Below, in pieces: positions 26,329 to 34,827 of a DNA stretch of 64,000 bases. Within the stretch, counting starts at the first letter, position 1, and the number at the start of each line of letters is the position of its first letter. The position numbers were made by a program, and so were the translations under genes. The DNA lies in the NCBI GenBank assembly GCA_951812625.1, contig CATOSP010000002.1, positions 1,994,788-2,058,787 on the forward strand, in the 5' to 3' direction. The DNA comes from an uncultured Dehalococcoidia bacterium. Lineage in GTDB: Bacteria > Chloroflexota > Dehalococcoidia > Lucifugimonadales > UBA3495. Below the pieces are notes generated by a model. That model was not told where the DNA came from and made no database searches. It was given only the letters and a program-made list of their open reading frames with translations.

Positions 26329-26354
26329 CGGTGATCCCTGATCAGGGATCACCG
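26329..26354. terminator. perfect 26-bp palindrome, probable terminator
   Basis: The 26 bases from 26329 to 26354 are a perfect palindrome (arm CGGTGATCCCTGA), followed by GTTTCCC with only three Ts. It lies 20 bases after the DUF1501 stop and before the NHL gene. It can fold into an 11-bp stem with a 4-base loop, so a terminator or mRNA-stabilising hairpin is likely; an operator is possible. Confidence 0.65.
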
Positions 26355-26401
26355 TTTCCCGGCAACTATCTACCAAGGAACCCTCCAAGGAGGAATGAAA
26401 C

Positions 26402-27466
26402 ATGGCGGAAATTACGATTGCACCCGGACGGTGCTGGCAGTACAGCCACTACGTGGGCCGTCAGGGTGGCGCAGGTACGGGGTTCGGCCAGCCCATCGGC
26501 GTCGCGCTTGGTAAGGGCGATGTGATGTTCGTGGCCAACCGCGGAGGCAAGGGCCGCATCTCCAAAGTCACCGTCGGCGAGGAGTTCGTCCGAGAGTTCG
26601 GACGTGCCGAGGATAATGGCGAGGACAAATTTGAATGGCTGACCGCCATCGCGGTTGACCAAGACGAGAACGTCTACGCAGCCGATGAGTGGATGCACCG
26701 CATCACCGTCTTCAACACGGACGGTGAGGTCATCAATACCTGGGGCGAACACGGTGACGGCGAAGGTCAGATCAACGGCCCATCCGGCCTGGCTGTCGAT
26801 TCCGACGACAACATCTGGGTTGTCAATAGCCTCAACAGCCGCATCCAGAAGTTCACCAAGGACGGCAAGTTCCTGAGCGGCTTCGGGACCAAGGGCAGCG
26901 GCGAGGGTGACCTGGAACTTCCCTGGGGTATCACCATCGACCAGGAAGGCGACATCTACATTGCCGACTGGCGCAACCACAGGGTCCAGAAGTTCAACTC
27001 CCACGGCGACCACCTGATGACCTTCGGCTCCGGCAAGAAGACTGGCGTCTCTCCCGACGGCGGCACCCCGTACAGCCACACCTTCCAGTCCCGCAGCGAG
27101 GTCAACCCCAAGGACCTGAACCACCCCACCGGCATTGCCGTGGACGGCGATGGCGACGTTTACGTGGTGGACTGGATGAACGAACGCGTGGTCATCTTTG
27201 ACCGCGTCGGCGAGCCAGTGGCCACCCTCCGCGGCGACGCCTCCGGTCTGTCCAAGTGGGCGCAGCTTTCCATCAATGCCAATCCGGACATGGAAAAGGC
27301 CCGCAAGCGGGTCAAGAACCCGGAAATCCAGAACTACTTCCGGATGCCGGTAGCCTGCGCGTTCGACCGCAACAATGACAGGTTACTGGTCGCGGACACT
27401 CTCCGCAGCCGCGTTCAAGTCTACTATAAGGACCGGGAGTACATGGACCCCCAGTTCAACCTCTAG
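26402..27466 (+). CDS. NHL-repeat beta-propeller protein
   Basis: A 354-residue protein made of about six NHL repeats forming a beta-propeller. Repeat signatures include GFGQPIGVALGKGDVMFVAN, LTAIAVDQDENVYAADEWMH, GPSGLAVDSDDNIWVVNSL, LPWGITIDQEGDIYIADWRN, HPTGIAVDGDGDVYVVDWMN and a last CAFDRNNDRLLVADTL. Each shows the typical D-x-x-x-R-x-V/I-x-x-F turn. There is no signal peptide. NHL propellers usually bind ligands or partner proteins; some are peptidyl-glycine lyases, but those catalytic residues are not apparent here. AAGGAGG lies 8 bases before the ATG. The gene follows DUF1800 and DUF1501 on the same strand and shares their codon bias, so the three may be functionally linked. Confidence 0.88.
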   Translation: MAEITIAPGRCWQYSHYVGRQGGAGTGFGQPIGVALGKGDVMFVANRGGKGRISKVTVGEEFVREFGRAEDNGEDKFEWLTAIAVDQDENVYAADEWMHRITVFNTDGEVINTWGEHGDGEGQINGPSGLAVDSDDNIWVVNSLNSRIQKFTKDGKFLSGFGTKGSGEGDLELPWGITIDQEGDIYIADWRNHRVQKFNSHGDHLMTFGSGKKTGVSPDGGTPYSHTFQSRSEVNPKDLNHPTGIAVDGDGDVYVVDWMNERVVIFDRVGEPVATLRGDASGLSKWAQLSINANPDMEKARKRVKNPEIQNYFRMPVACAFDRNNDRLLVADTLRSRVQVYYKDREYMDPQFNL

Positions 27467-27525
27467 GAGCGTTTCTGGAGGCGTCTCCACGCTAAACAAT
27501 CTTGGAGATTCGGCAAATCAAAGAT

Positions 27526-27561
27526 CGGGGCGTCGATTATTCGGCGCCCCGGTTGTTGTTC
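27526..27561 (+). terminator. hairpin terminator after the NHL gene
   Basis: CGGGGCG (27526-27532) pairs with CGCCCCG (27545-27551) around a 12-base loop, followed by GTTGTTGTTC. It lies 60 bases after the NHL stop codon. Confidence 0.5.
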
Positions 27562-27581
27562 AAAGAAAGGAATCTTGGAAG

Positions 27582-28133
27582 GTGCTCTGGGTCAATCTAC
27601 TGGTGAAGATCGCGCTGGTCTCACTGCTGGCATTCGGCGCCTTTTCAGGATTGCAGCAGTTCGAGGGTAAAGCGTTCCTATGGCGGCTGGTCACGTACCC
27701 TATCGCTGCCCTGGCAATCCCGGTGATTTGGGCAGCATATGGCCGGAGATGGGCTTATCCCTACTTCGCCGACATTCTACTGACCCTGCCCTTCCTTATC
27801 GACACAGCCGGCAATGCCCTGGACTTCTACGACTCAATTGACTGGTGGGACGACGCGAACCACCTCGCCAATTGGGCCCTGCTCTCCGGTGCCATCGGCG
27901 CGTTGGCCTGGCGGACCCGCACCGGTCCCTGGGAAACACTGGCCTACGTGGTAGGGTTCGGCGCGGTCACCGCAATCTTATGGGAAATTGCCGAGTATGT
28001 AGCCTTTATTCGCAATTCCCCAGAGTTTGCCACAGCCTACACCGACACCCTGGGAGACTTGGCACTCGGCCTCACGGGCTCACTCCTGGCCGGTCTGGCG
28101 GCTGCTCTGGCCGTGCGCAACCGGCCGGCTTGA
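27582..28133 (+). CDS. small polytopic membrane protein (YjdF/DUF2238-like)
   Basis: A 183-residue membrane protein with about five helices. The motifs DFYDSIDWWDDANHLANWALL and LWEIAEYVAFI, followed by YTDTLGDLALGLTGSLLAGL, match the DUF2238/YjdF type, where the conserved D-D-x-x-H and W-E-x-x-E-Y acids and histidine sit at membrane edges and may bind metal. No function is established. I chose the GTG at 27582 because AAAGGAA lies upstream and the first helix (VNLLVKIALVSLLAF) starts right after it; the frame is open further upstream, but that part overlaps the NHL gene and is not membrane-like. It converges with the BNR-repeat gene. Confidence 0.7.
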   Translation: MLWVNLLVKIALVSLLAFGAFSGLQQFEGKAFLWRLVTYPIAALAIPVIWAAYGRRWAYPYFADILLTLPFLIDTAGNALDFYDSIDWWDDANHLANWALLSGAIGALAWRTRTGPWETLAYVVGFGAVTAILWEIAEYVAFIRNSPEFATAYTDTLGDLALGLTGSLLAGLAAALAVRNRPA

Positions 28134-28152
28134 GCAGTGCGCTCAGACTGCT

Positions 28153-29151
28153 TTACTCTCGTCCCGCCGATAGCGCGCCAACGGCGACCGAAGGCAGGCT
28201 CACCGGCAACTGCTCCCACGTTCCCCCCCGGTCGCGGCTGCAAAAGAGCTTGCCGCCGTCGGTCCCGGCGTAGACCATCCCAGGAGTTTCCGGGTCCCAA
28301 TCGAAGGCTACCACCATGTCTTCGGCGTTCTCTCCGTGGCCCAGTGCTTCCACCAGGGTCCAGCTTCGGCCTCCACTGGTGGAACGGTAGAACTGGGGCG
28401 CTTTCCTCCCCGCGTTTTCCGACACCGTCACCAGCACCAGGTCCGCATCCTCTGGGTCGGCAGCTATGTGCAGGGTGTAGCGGCGGTCCAGCCCGTCGTT
28501 GATTATCTCCCAGTGGTCTCCCTGGTCGTCGGTGCGGTACGGAGCGCGGGCCGTGGCCACGTAGACCGTTCCGGGGCGGCTGCGGCTGAGGTTGACGCAA
28601 TGAATGTCGTCGTTCAGGCCCGGCAGTTGTTTCCAGGTCGCCCCCGCGTCCTCGGAACGCACCATGCCGCCGACCTCAATGCCAGCATACATGCAGGATG
28701 CGTCGCCCGGCGACACTCGCAGGTCCCGGACATGGGAATCCCGCGTCTCCGCGTGGAACCCCCAGTCGACCGACTCCGGCACTTCGCGGAACCCAGAGCA
28801 CTCCTGCCAACTATTTCCGCTATCGGAAGAGCGGAACAGCGCAGCAGGTTCGCTGCCCACGTATACCGTCTCAGACTCCGACGGGTGGGCAAGTACGCTA
28901 TGAGCATAGTCGGTGGGCCATGAGTCGATGTGCTTCCAGGTCAACCCGGCGTCGTCGGTGCGGTAAACACCCGCCTCATAGGCCGCCAGGTATGCGCGCT
29001 TGGGATCAACCGGGCTTGCCGCCAAGCGAGATGCTGCATGGGGCAGGTTTGTCACCGGCCCCTGTTGCCAGGTCTGACCCCCATCGGTACTAAACACGGC
29101 GCAAACTCCGTCGTGCATACCTACATAGATTCGATGCTGCTTCCCGCTCAT
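28153..29151 (-). CDS. BNR/sialidase-like beta-propeller protein
   Basis: A 332-residue protein of repeated BNR (Asp-box) units: FSTDGGQTWQQG, YRTDDAGLTWKHI, FRSSDSGNSWQEC, VRSEDAGATWKQL, YRTDDQGDHWEII, YRSTSGGRSWTLV and CSRDRGGTWEQL, giving a seven-bladed propeller. The spacing and the GxVYAGTDGGKLF type strands are like the VPS10/HCF136/'exo-alpha-sialidase' annotated proteins, but sialidase catalytic residues (Arg triad, FRIP) are absent, so the enzymatic name should not be used. There is no signal peptide. The ATG at 29151 has GAGGAG 8 bases upstream; the GTG at 29160 overlaps that site. Such proteins are frequent in SAR202-like genomes; function unknown. Confidence 0.85.
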   Translation of the reverse strand: MSGKQHRIYVGMHDGVCAVFSTDGGQTWQQGPVTNLPHAASRLAASPVDPKRAYLAAYEAGVYRTDDAGLTWKHIDSWPTDYAHSVLAHPSESETVYVGSEPAALFRSSDSGNSWQECSGFREVPESVDWGFHAETRDSHVRDLRVSPGDASCMYAGIEVGGMVRSEDAGATWKQLPGLNDDIHCVNLSRSRPGTVYVATARAPYRTDDQGDHWEIINDGLDRRYTLHIAADPEDADLVLVTVSENAGRKAPQFYRSTSGGRSWTLVEALGHGENAEDMVVAFDWDPETPGMVYAGTDGGKLFCSRDRGGTWEQLPVSLPSVAVGALSAGRE

Positions 29152-29197
29152 ATCGTTCACTCCTCTACTTTATTCCCCATTCCCCGCCGCCGTCCCG

Positions 29198-29815
29198 CTA
29201 TTCCGCCTCCGTCTTCCAGGTATTCCCCCAATGCCCGTCGAAGGCCACTTCCTCCAGTGGTCTGCGCCGCGTCGGGCCGTATCTGACGCCCTCGGCTGGA
29301 AAACCGATGGGTAGAATCGCTGCAGTCGTTACGTTTTCCGGTATTCCCAGAATGTCCTTGATTTCCGGCTCGAACCGCGACTGCCGGGTAGTCAACACGC
29401 TGGCGAGTCCCAATCCTCGCGCTGCTAGCAGGATGTTCTGAACCGCCGGGTAGATGGATGCGCCCGACACGGGACCGCCTGGCCCTCCCTCGATGCAGGC
29501 CAAGATGAACACCGGGACATCCTCCATGTGGTCTTCCAGATGCTGCGCCCGCCGGTACACCCTCCGTTGCTGCGTTGACATGTCGTCCCGGATGTCGAAC
29601 CGCGAACCTGTACGGTACAGGTCTCCGATCTTGCGCCGGGTCTCCTCGTCGCGGATTACAATGAAGCTCCAGCCCTGCCGGACGCCGCCGGAAGGGGCCT
29701 TGATCGCTGCCCGAAGCAGTCGGGTTATCATCTCATCGGGCACCGGGTCGGGCTTGAACTGCCGCAACCCTCGCTGCGTGTCTATGGCCTCGAACAGGCC
29801 AATTTCATCGGGCAT
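29198..29815 (-). CDS. nitroreductase-family FMN oxidoreductase
   Basis: A 205-residue FMN enzyme of the nitroreductase superfamily. The N-terminal IDTQRGLRQFKPDPV with the R-x-x-R-x-F FMN-phosphate motif, AAIKAPSGGVRQGWSFIVI, the dimer-interface helix AVQNILLAARGLGLASVLT and the C-terminal TAAILPIGFPAEG are typical of the BluB/nitroreductase-like branch. It reduces an unknown small electrophile with NAD(P)H. The ATG at 29815 is preceded by AGGAG (8 bases); 33 upstream in-frame codons are not conserved. It is divergent from the selenoprotein operon starting at 30029, about 210 bases away, so it might share its regulation. Confidence 0.88.
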   Translation of the reverse strand: MPDEIGLFEAIDTQRGLRQFKPDPVPDEMITRLLRAAIKAPSGGVRQGWSFIVIRDEETRRKIGDLYRTGSRFDIRDDMSTQQRRVYRRAQHLEDHMEDVPVFILACIEGGPGGPVSGASIYPAVQNILLAARGLGLASVLTTRQSRFEPEIKDILGIPENVTTAAILPIGFPAEGVRYGPTRRRPLEEVAFDGHWGNTWKTEAE

Positions 29816-29952
29816 TATATTGCTCCTTTCGCTTCTATAATCAGTGTGCGGGCGCTCAAGACGTGCCGCCACATCCAGGCCGGAACATCTCCTCATCTGC
29901 CGTAATCGTACCATACCACCTGAGTTTAAGGACTCTGACCAACCCGGTCAGG

Positions 29953-29982
29953 TTGACGCGGCCCATTGCCGGAAATTAGACT
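29953..29982 (+). promoter_or_regulatory. candidate sigma70 promoter of the selenoprotein operon
   Basis: TTGACG (29953-29958) and TAGACT (29977-29982) are 18 bases apart, each with one or two mismatches to consensus, and lie about 45 bases before the start codon at 30029. Confidence 0.45.
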
Positions 29983-30028
29983 GCCATCAGTTAATTCGGT
30001 CCCGTCCCGGATGGATAGGAGAGATGCG

Positions 30029-31756
30029 ATGAAGTTGCAGATCATGTCACCCGCCGCTGACAGGGTTGACTTCAAGGTGCCCCCAGCCCCGCGCCTCGAA
30101 TCCCTGGAAGGCAAGACCATTGGACTGTACAACAACATGACCGGCGGCGCGGACGTGGCCGTTGACCGTGTTGCAGAGCACCTGAGCCAGCGCTTTTCTG
30201 GTATCAAGTTCGAGCGTTACGGCGGGGATCTGCGGTCCGGACGCCCGTCCCTGAGCCGCGGGAACCACATCGACGAGGAGGAGGCAGCGATCATCGCTCG
30301 GGAAGTGGACGCCATGATCGGCGCAACTGCCCATTGAGGGGGCTGTACTTCGTGGCTTGCCCACGACATGGTAGCGATGGAAAAGGCCGGTGTCCCCGTG
30401 GTCGGAATCGCCGCCCGCAGCTTTGCCAGGGCATGGCAGTCCTGCGTTGACGGCTGGGGCCAGCCCAGCACCGCCTTTGTCACCATCCCCCACGCCACCA
30501 CTGGACAGCAGCCCGGCTACATCCGAAAGATGGTCGATGAGCAGATTGACGACATCATTCTGGGCCTAACCCGGCTCTCTGCCGCGCCGACTCCGAAGGC
30601 TGCCGCGCGCAACGGCGGCGGCATGGAGACCTTCACCGTGGAGTTGGACGAGTCACCGCTGGGCCTGGACTCGGTGAACCGTTTCCTTGAGGAGCGGGAC
30701 TGGAGCGACGGGATACCCGTCATCCCCCCGACCCCTGCGGCCGTGGAGGCGATGCTCAAGGGGACCCGCAGGGCACCCCAGGACGTGGTGATGGTCATGG
30801 AGCCGGGGTTCGGCCTGGCGACGGTGGAGAAAATAGCTGTGAACGCGGTCATGGCCGGCTGCGCCCCGGAGCAGTTCCCGGTGCTTCTCGCCGCCATTGA
30901 CTGCCTTGCCCAGCCCGAGATGAACCACCGGGACATGCAGGTTTCGGGGCACACCGAAGCCCCCCTGATCCTAGTCAACGGGCCAATCGCCGACAGGGCC
31001 GGGATAACCTATGGCACGTCTGCCATGGGACCTGGGGTAGTCAACCGGCCCAACACGGCCGTTGGTCGCGCGTTGCGCCTTTGCCTAATCAATATCGGAT
31101 ACTGCAAGCCCGGAGCGGGAGACCCCAACTTTATCGGCCTGCCCACCAAGTTCGGGATGTGCATCGCGGAGAACGAGGAACTCAGTCCCTGGCAACCTTA
31201 CCACGTTGACAAGGGATTCCGGCCCGACGAAAGCGCCGTAACCGTCGTCACCGTTACCGGCCCGGCGGATATCCTGGACTCCAGTTCGCGGAACCACGAG
31301 GACACGCTGGACAATATCGCGTCCAACATGGAGTACCGCCACTCCGGCGCGGGCGGATGGCTGAGAGGCTGGCAGTCGGCGCAGGTTGGCCACACCAGCA
31401 AGCGTGTCCCGTACCAGGGGCCGTACCACCCAATCATCCTCAGCCCGTCCCGCGCTGTCATCCTGGCCGAGGCCGGCATGAACAAGCGCGATGCCCAGGA
31501 GTGGCTCCACGAGCATTGCCGCATCCCGCTGAAGTCCGTCCTGGGTTCTCGGGGGATGCCCACCGGCCCGGACGGCAAGTGGCTCACCCACCCGGAGTTG
31601 CAGCACCTTGAGAACGACCCGGACGCGACTATCCCGGCCCTGGAATCGCCGGAGCAGTACCTGCTGTTCGTCACCGGCGGGTCAACCCACTACGCCAATT
31701 TCTTCTACGGCACCTACGGCATCGCCACCATGCCGGTGGAAGACGTGGAGTTATAG
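30029..31756 (+). CDS. UGSC-family selenoprotein fused to a large second domain (in-frame TGA = Sec103)
   Basis: The ATG at 30029 has AGGAGAG upstream and opens a frame that meets TGA at 30335-30337 but continues in the same frame to a TAG at 31754-31756: 575 residues with selenocysteine at position 103. Around the TGA the protein reads MIGATAH-U-GGCTSWLAHD, the UGSC-family motif known from marine metagenomes (here U-G-G-C). Residues 1-190 are that domain (KTIGLYNNMTGGADVAVDRV; after Sec: EKAGVPVVGIAARSFA, AFVTIPHATTG). Residues about 205-575 are a second domain beginning DGIPVIPPTPAAVEAMLKGT, with a conserved Cys in NAVMAGCAPEQFP, the NGPIADRAGITYGTSAMGPG loop and a C-terminal YLLFVTGGSTHYANFF. 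I cannot name its reaction; a Sec/Cys redox or thiol-transfer role is inferred. It heads a six-gene operon. Confidence 0.88.
30338..30376 (+). promoter_or_regulatory. candidate bacterial SECIS element
   Basis: Directly after the TGA, TCGTGG (30350-30355) pairs perfectly with CCACGA (30361-30366) around the loop CTTGC; TAC (30346-30348) and GTA (30371-30373) can extend the stem across an internal loop. The apical loop begins 18 bases after the TGA, the distance expected for a SelB-recognised hairpin. The loop lacks the GGUC of E. coli fdhF, so binding is not proven. Confidence 0.55.
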
Positions 31757-31803
31757 CCTGAGAGACGTCTCCTCGCAGTCGCGGGGTCGACGGGGAGGAC
31801 GAC

Positions 31804-32730
31804 ATGCCACGGTTGGCAGCAGACAAGTACGTCTCCAATGTTCGAAGGCCGGACGACATCGACGAGTTCTGGGATGATGTGCTGGCCGAGACCGCCCAAA
31901 TTCCCCTCGACCCGGAGGTGGTCCACAGCCCCCTCCGCTCAACGCCGCAGATTGACGTGTTCGAGGTCTTCTATACGAGCCTGGACAATGTGCGCATCGC
32001 CGGTTGGTACGCAGTACCGAAGGAGCGCAACGGTCCTCTGCCGGGGCTGTTGCAGGTCCCAGGCTACAATATGGAACCCCCCATTCCCAAGAATTGGGCC
32101 AGGAAAGGCTACGCCGCCTTCAGCGTGGCTCCGAGGGGGAAGTTGCGCAGCAACCGGCAGTTCAACCCTGGCTACCCCGGCCTGCTCACCTACGGCATGG
32201 TGGACCGCAACACCTACTCCTACCGGGGCTTCTACATGGACGCCTGCCGCGGGGTGGACTTCCTGCTGGGACGGGATGAGGTTGACGGAGACCGCATCGG
32301 CGTCACTGGCCACAGCCAGGGCGGCGGCCTGACCATTTCCACCGCCGCCTTTCGACCGGAGATCAAGGCTGCCGCGGCTGGCGCTCCCTATCTGTGCGGA
32401 TACATGGACTCCATAGATCTCACCGACGCCTACCCATACCAGGAAATCGCTGACTACCTGCGCACAAACCCGGGTAGCCGCCAGCAGGTCGAGGACACCC
32501 TCGCCTACTTCGACGGCATCAACCTTGCTCCACGGATTCAGTGCCCGATCATCGTGAGCGTCGGTCTCCAGGACAGCACCTGCCCCCCGGAGACAGGCTT
32601 TGCGATGTTCAATGCCATCGCCAGCGCCGACAAGAAGATGTACGCCTACGATGGCCACGGCCACGACGCCAACAATGCGCAGCAAGGCGCGGTCATAGAC
32701 GCATTCTTGGCCTCGCACCTCCATCCCTAA
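31804..32730 (+). CDS. AXE1-type (acetylxylan/cephalosporin-C esterase-like) hydrolase
   Basis: A 308-residue alpha/beta hydrolase of the acetylxylan esterase (CE7/AXE1) family, which removes acetyl groups from small sugars or related esters. The substrate-side start (FWDDVLAETAQIPLDP) and VAPRGKLRSN region fit the family. The full catalytic triad is visible: Ser171 in TGHSQGGG, Asp257 in VGLQDSTCPPET, and His285/287 in YDGHGHDA. No signal peptide, so it acts on internalised substrate. GGAGGACGAC precedes the ATG. It starts 48 bases after the selenoprotein and 14 bases before its own catalytically altered paralog, so it belongs to the same transcript. Confidence 0.9.
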   Translation: MPRLAADKYVSNVRRPDDIDEFWDDVLAETAQIPLDPEVVHSPLRSTPQIDVFEVFYTSLDNVRIAGWYAVPKERNGPLPGLLQVPGYNMEPPIPKNWARKGYAAFSVAPRGKLRSNRQFNPGYPGLLTYGMVDRNTYSYRGFYMDACRGVDFLLGRDEVDGDRIGVTGHSQGGGLTISTAAFRPEIKAAAAGAPYLCGYMDSIDLTDAYPYQEIADYLRTNPGSRQQVEDTLAYFDGINLAPRIQCPIIVSVGLQDSTCPPETGFAMFNAIASADKKMYAYDGHGHDANNAQQGAVIDAFLASHLHP

Positions 32731-32743
32731 CGGACATGATGAT

Positions 32744-33661
32744 ATGACAATAGGCAACGGAGAAAAGCCTGACGGATTTGAAACCTATTGGGAGGATACC
32801 CTGGCCGAGTTGGCGGCGTTGCCTGCTGCCCCGGAGGTCGCGGAACTGCCGCTGCGCTCCACGGACTTTGCCACCGCCTACACCGTCCGCCTGACCTCGA
32901 TCGGCCCTTACCGAATTTTCGGGTACCTGAGCATTCCCAAAGGCGATGGGCTCTTTCCCGCCAGGTACTATCTGCCCCGTTACGGCAGCGTCGTAGACTT
33001 AGTGCCCCAGGGGACGGCCAATGGTCAAAGGCGAGACTGCGTCATCTTTTCCGTGGCGGTCAGGGGCCAGCGCCTTGCCGATCAGCCATATGCTGCCAGC
33101 TTCCCCGGCTTGCTTACCGACGGTATTGCCGACCCTTCGTCCTACGTATACCGGGGTATAGTGGCCGATTGCTGCCGCGGCCTAGAGTACCTCGCAGGTC
33201 GGGAAGAAGTGGACGCGGAACGCATAGTGGCCATCGGAGCAGATCTCTCCTTGACTACTGCAGCGCTGGCACCGAGGATTTCCCACGTGGTAAGCAGCCC
33301 GTCCTTGTCCTACACCGCTGCCGATCTGGCCACCCGCACCGAAGCCTATCCCCTGGAGGAAATCAACGACTACCTGCGCCTCTACCCCTCCCATGAAGAA
33401 AGGGTGCGCCGTACCCTTTCCTACTTCGACCTGCGCTGGTTCGCTCCCAAAGTCACCGCAACGACTCTGCTGGTGGCAGGATCAGACGGAGAGGCCTTGG
33501 ACGCCGCCGCCCTCAACCCAATGGCGGAATCGCTGGGGGGAGAATGCGAAGTGTACAAGTCAACCCACTCCGGCTTCAGGGATGGCGTGTTTACCGAGGA
33601 GTGGCTAGCCAGACAACTTGGGATGCCGGGTCCGAGTCTGCCGCCCCACTGGCAGCCCTAA
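32744..33661 (+). CDS. AXE1-like paralog lacking the catalytic serine
   Basis: A 305-residue tandem paralog of the preceding esterase. The two align along their length, for example FETYWEDTLAELAALPAAPE with FWDDVLAETAQIPLDPE, YVYRGIVADCCRGLEYLAGR with YSYRGFYMDACRGVDFLLGR, and AYPLEEINDYLRLYPS with AYPYQEIADYLRTNPG. At the nucleophile elbow GHSQGGG is replaced by G165-A-D-L-S, so the serine position is Asp and two or three glycines are missing. An acid (GSDGEA) and a His (STHSGF) remain. It is therefore likely a pseudoenzyme: a partner subunit, binding protein or a decaying duplicate. The intact length and 14-base spacing argue for a kept role. Start ATG 32744 follows a weak GACATGATG region. 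Confidence 0.85.
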   Translation: MTIGNGEKPDGFETYWEDTLAELAALPAAPEVAELPLRSTDFATAYTVRLTSIGPYRIFGYLSIPKGDGLFPARYYLPRYGSVVDLVPQGTANGQRRDCVIFSVAVRGQRLADQPYAASFPGLLTDGIADPSSYVYRGIVADCCRGLEYLAGREEVDAERIVAIGADLSLTTAALAPRISHVVSSPSLSYTAADLATRTEAYPLEEINDYLRLYPSHEERVRRTLSYFDLRWFAPKVTATTLLVAGSDGEALDAAALNPMAESLGGECEVYKSTHSGFRDGVFTEEWLARQLGMPGPSLPPHWQP

Positions 33662-33692
33662 CCTGGCCTGGTCGAATCTTGGGAGAAGCGAC

Positions 33693-34799
33693 ATGAAGGC
33701 TTCCTATCTTGGGGCTATGGGATATTCCCGGCGTGACACTTTCCCCACCACCTGGCCCATTCCCCCGGCCTACCACGACCCCGAGACCTCGGTACGTAGC
33801 TACCAGGAAGGTATCGAGGAGTGCGAGTTCGCCGAGGAGATGGGGTTCGACTGGGTAAGCTTTTCCGAGCATCACTACTCCGGGCGGATTGCCACGGGCA
33901 CGCCCGCAGTGATGGCGGCGGCAGTGGCCGAGCGGTGCAAGCGGGTCAAAATTGCGATGCTGGGGCAGCTTCTGCCCTTGAACAACCCTGTCAGGTGCGC
34001 CGAGGAACTGGGGCTACTGGACAACCTGACCAACGGACGGCTCATCATCGGGTTCCTGCGGGGCACTCCCAACGAAGACCAGACCTACAGCGTCAACCCA
34101 TCCGAAGGCAGGGAGCGGCTCTTCGAAAGGATGGACCTGATCCTCAAAGCGCTGACCGAGCCGCAGCCTTTCTCTTGGGAGGGGCGCTACCACCAGTTCA
34201 GGACCGTTGCAGTCTGGCCCCAGCCGGTCCAGCAGCCGTTGCCCCCGGTGATAGTCGCCACCAGAAGCGACGACACCGTCCGGTATGCCGCCGAGAACCG
34301 CCTTGGGTTGGGCGTGTCCTTCGTGCCGCCGGACCAGATGGCCGCAGTTACTGCCAGGTATTTCCAGTGGTGCGACGAGGCGGGCTGGGAGCCGCAACCC
34401 GATCAGGTGGTCTACCGGGGCAGCATATACCTGGCGGAGACCGACAAGGCGGCTGAGGAATGGCTGGTAAGGCGGACGGGGTCCGGTCCCGTTCCCGGAG
34501 GCATAGCCATGAGGCCCCTCGTTACCCAGGCCATCAGCGCGGCTCGCGCCGGTGAGGAGTTTGACCTGCGAAACGTCCTCGCGGGTAGTCCTCAGGGGGA
34601 CGTTGTGGGAGTAGCCCGGAGCCTGAACTTCATTGGCGGCCCCGACACCGTGGTCGAGCAGATCAAAGAGTTCCGGGACAAGTGCGGAGCTGGAGTCGTA
34701 GACCTGTTCTTCCAGCAGCCCGGCATTGAACACCAGGAAGTCATGCGGGAAATCGACCTGTTCGGCCGGGAAGTCCTGCCCCGCCTAAGAGAGCTGTGA
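33693..34799 (+). CDS. LLM-class flavin-dependent oxidoreductase (luciferase-like monooxygenase)
   Basis: A 368-residue luciferase-like monooxygenase with the TIM-barrel signature FAEEMGFDWVSFSEHHYSG, LGQLLPLNNPVRCAEELGLLDNLTNGRLIIGFLRGT and, near the end, NFIGGPDTVVEQIKEF. These flavin enzymes use FMNH2 (or F420) to oxidise and cleave diverse organics; SAR202-like bacteria hold many paralogs proposed to attack recalcitrant organic matter. GGGAGAAG precedes the ATG at 33693, 31 bases after the pseudo-esterase stop; in-frame codons further upstream overlap that gene. Being inside an operon of esterase-like and hydrolase-like genes, it probably does an oxygenation or Baeyer-Villiger-type step whose ester product is then hydrolysed; this pathway is inferred. 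Confidence 0.88.
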   Translation: MKASYLGAMGYSRRDTFPTTWPIPPAYHDPETSVRSYQEGIEECEFAEEMGFDWVSFSEHHYSGRIATGTPAVMAAAVAERCKRVKIAMLGQLLPLNNPVRCAEELGLLDNLTNGRLIIGFLRGTPNEDQTYSVNPSEGRERLFERMDLILKALTEPQPFSWEGRYHQFRTVAVWPQPVQQPLPPVIVATRSDDTVRYAAENRLGLGVSFVPPDQMAAVTARYFQWCDEAGWEPQPDQVVYRGSIYLAETDKAAEEWLVRRTGSGPVPGGIAMRPLVTQAISAARAGEEFDLRNVLAGSPQGDVVGVARSLNFIGGPDTVVEQIKEFRDKCGAGVVDLFFQQPGIEHQEVMREIDLFGREVLPRLREL

Positions 34800-34827
34800 A
34801 CGGGAGACCCGGTCAAGAGGCGGAGAG

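Noticed and set aside
26329..26354. Palindrome as an insertion-sequence end or phage attachment site
   Set aside because: No transposase, integrase, target duplication or second copy is seen in the window.
28153..29151. BNR protein as a sialidase
   Set aside because: Only Asp-box propeller repeats are visible; the catalytic Arg triad and FRIP motif of sialidases are missing.
30335..30337. TGA as the true end of a short gene or a nonsense mutation
   Set aside because: The frame continues without shift, the codon sits at the Sec position of a known motif, the downstream sequence completes the same domain, and a hairpin follows at the right distance.
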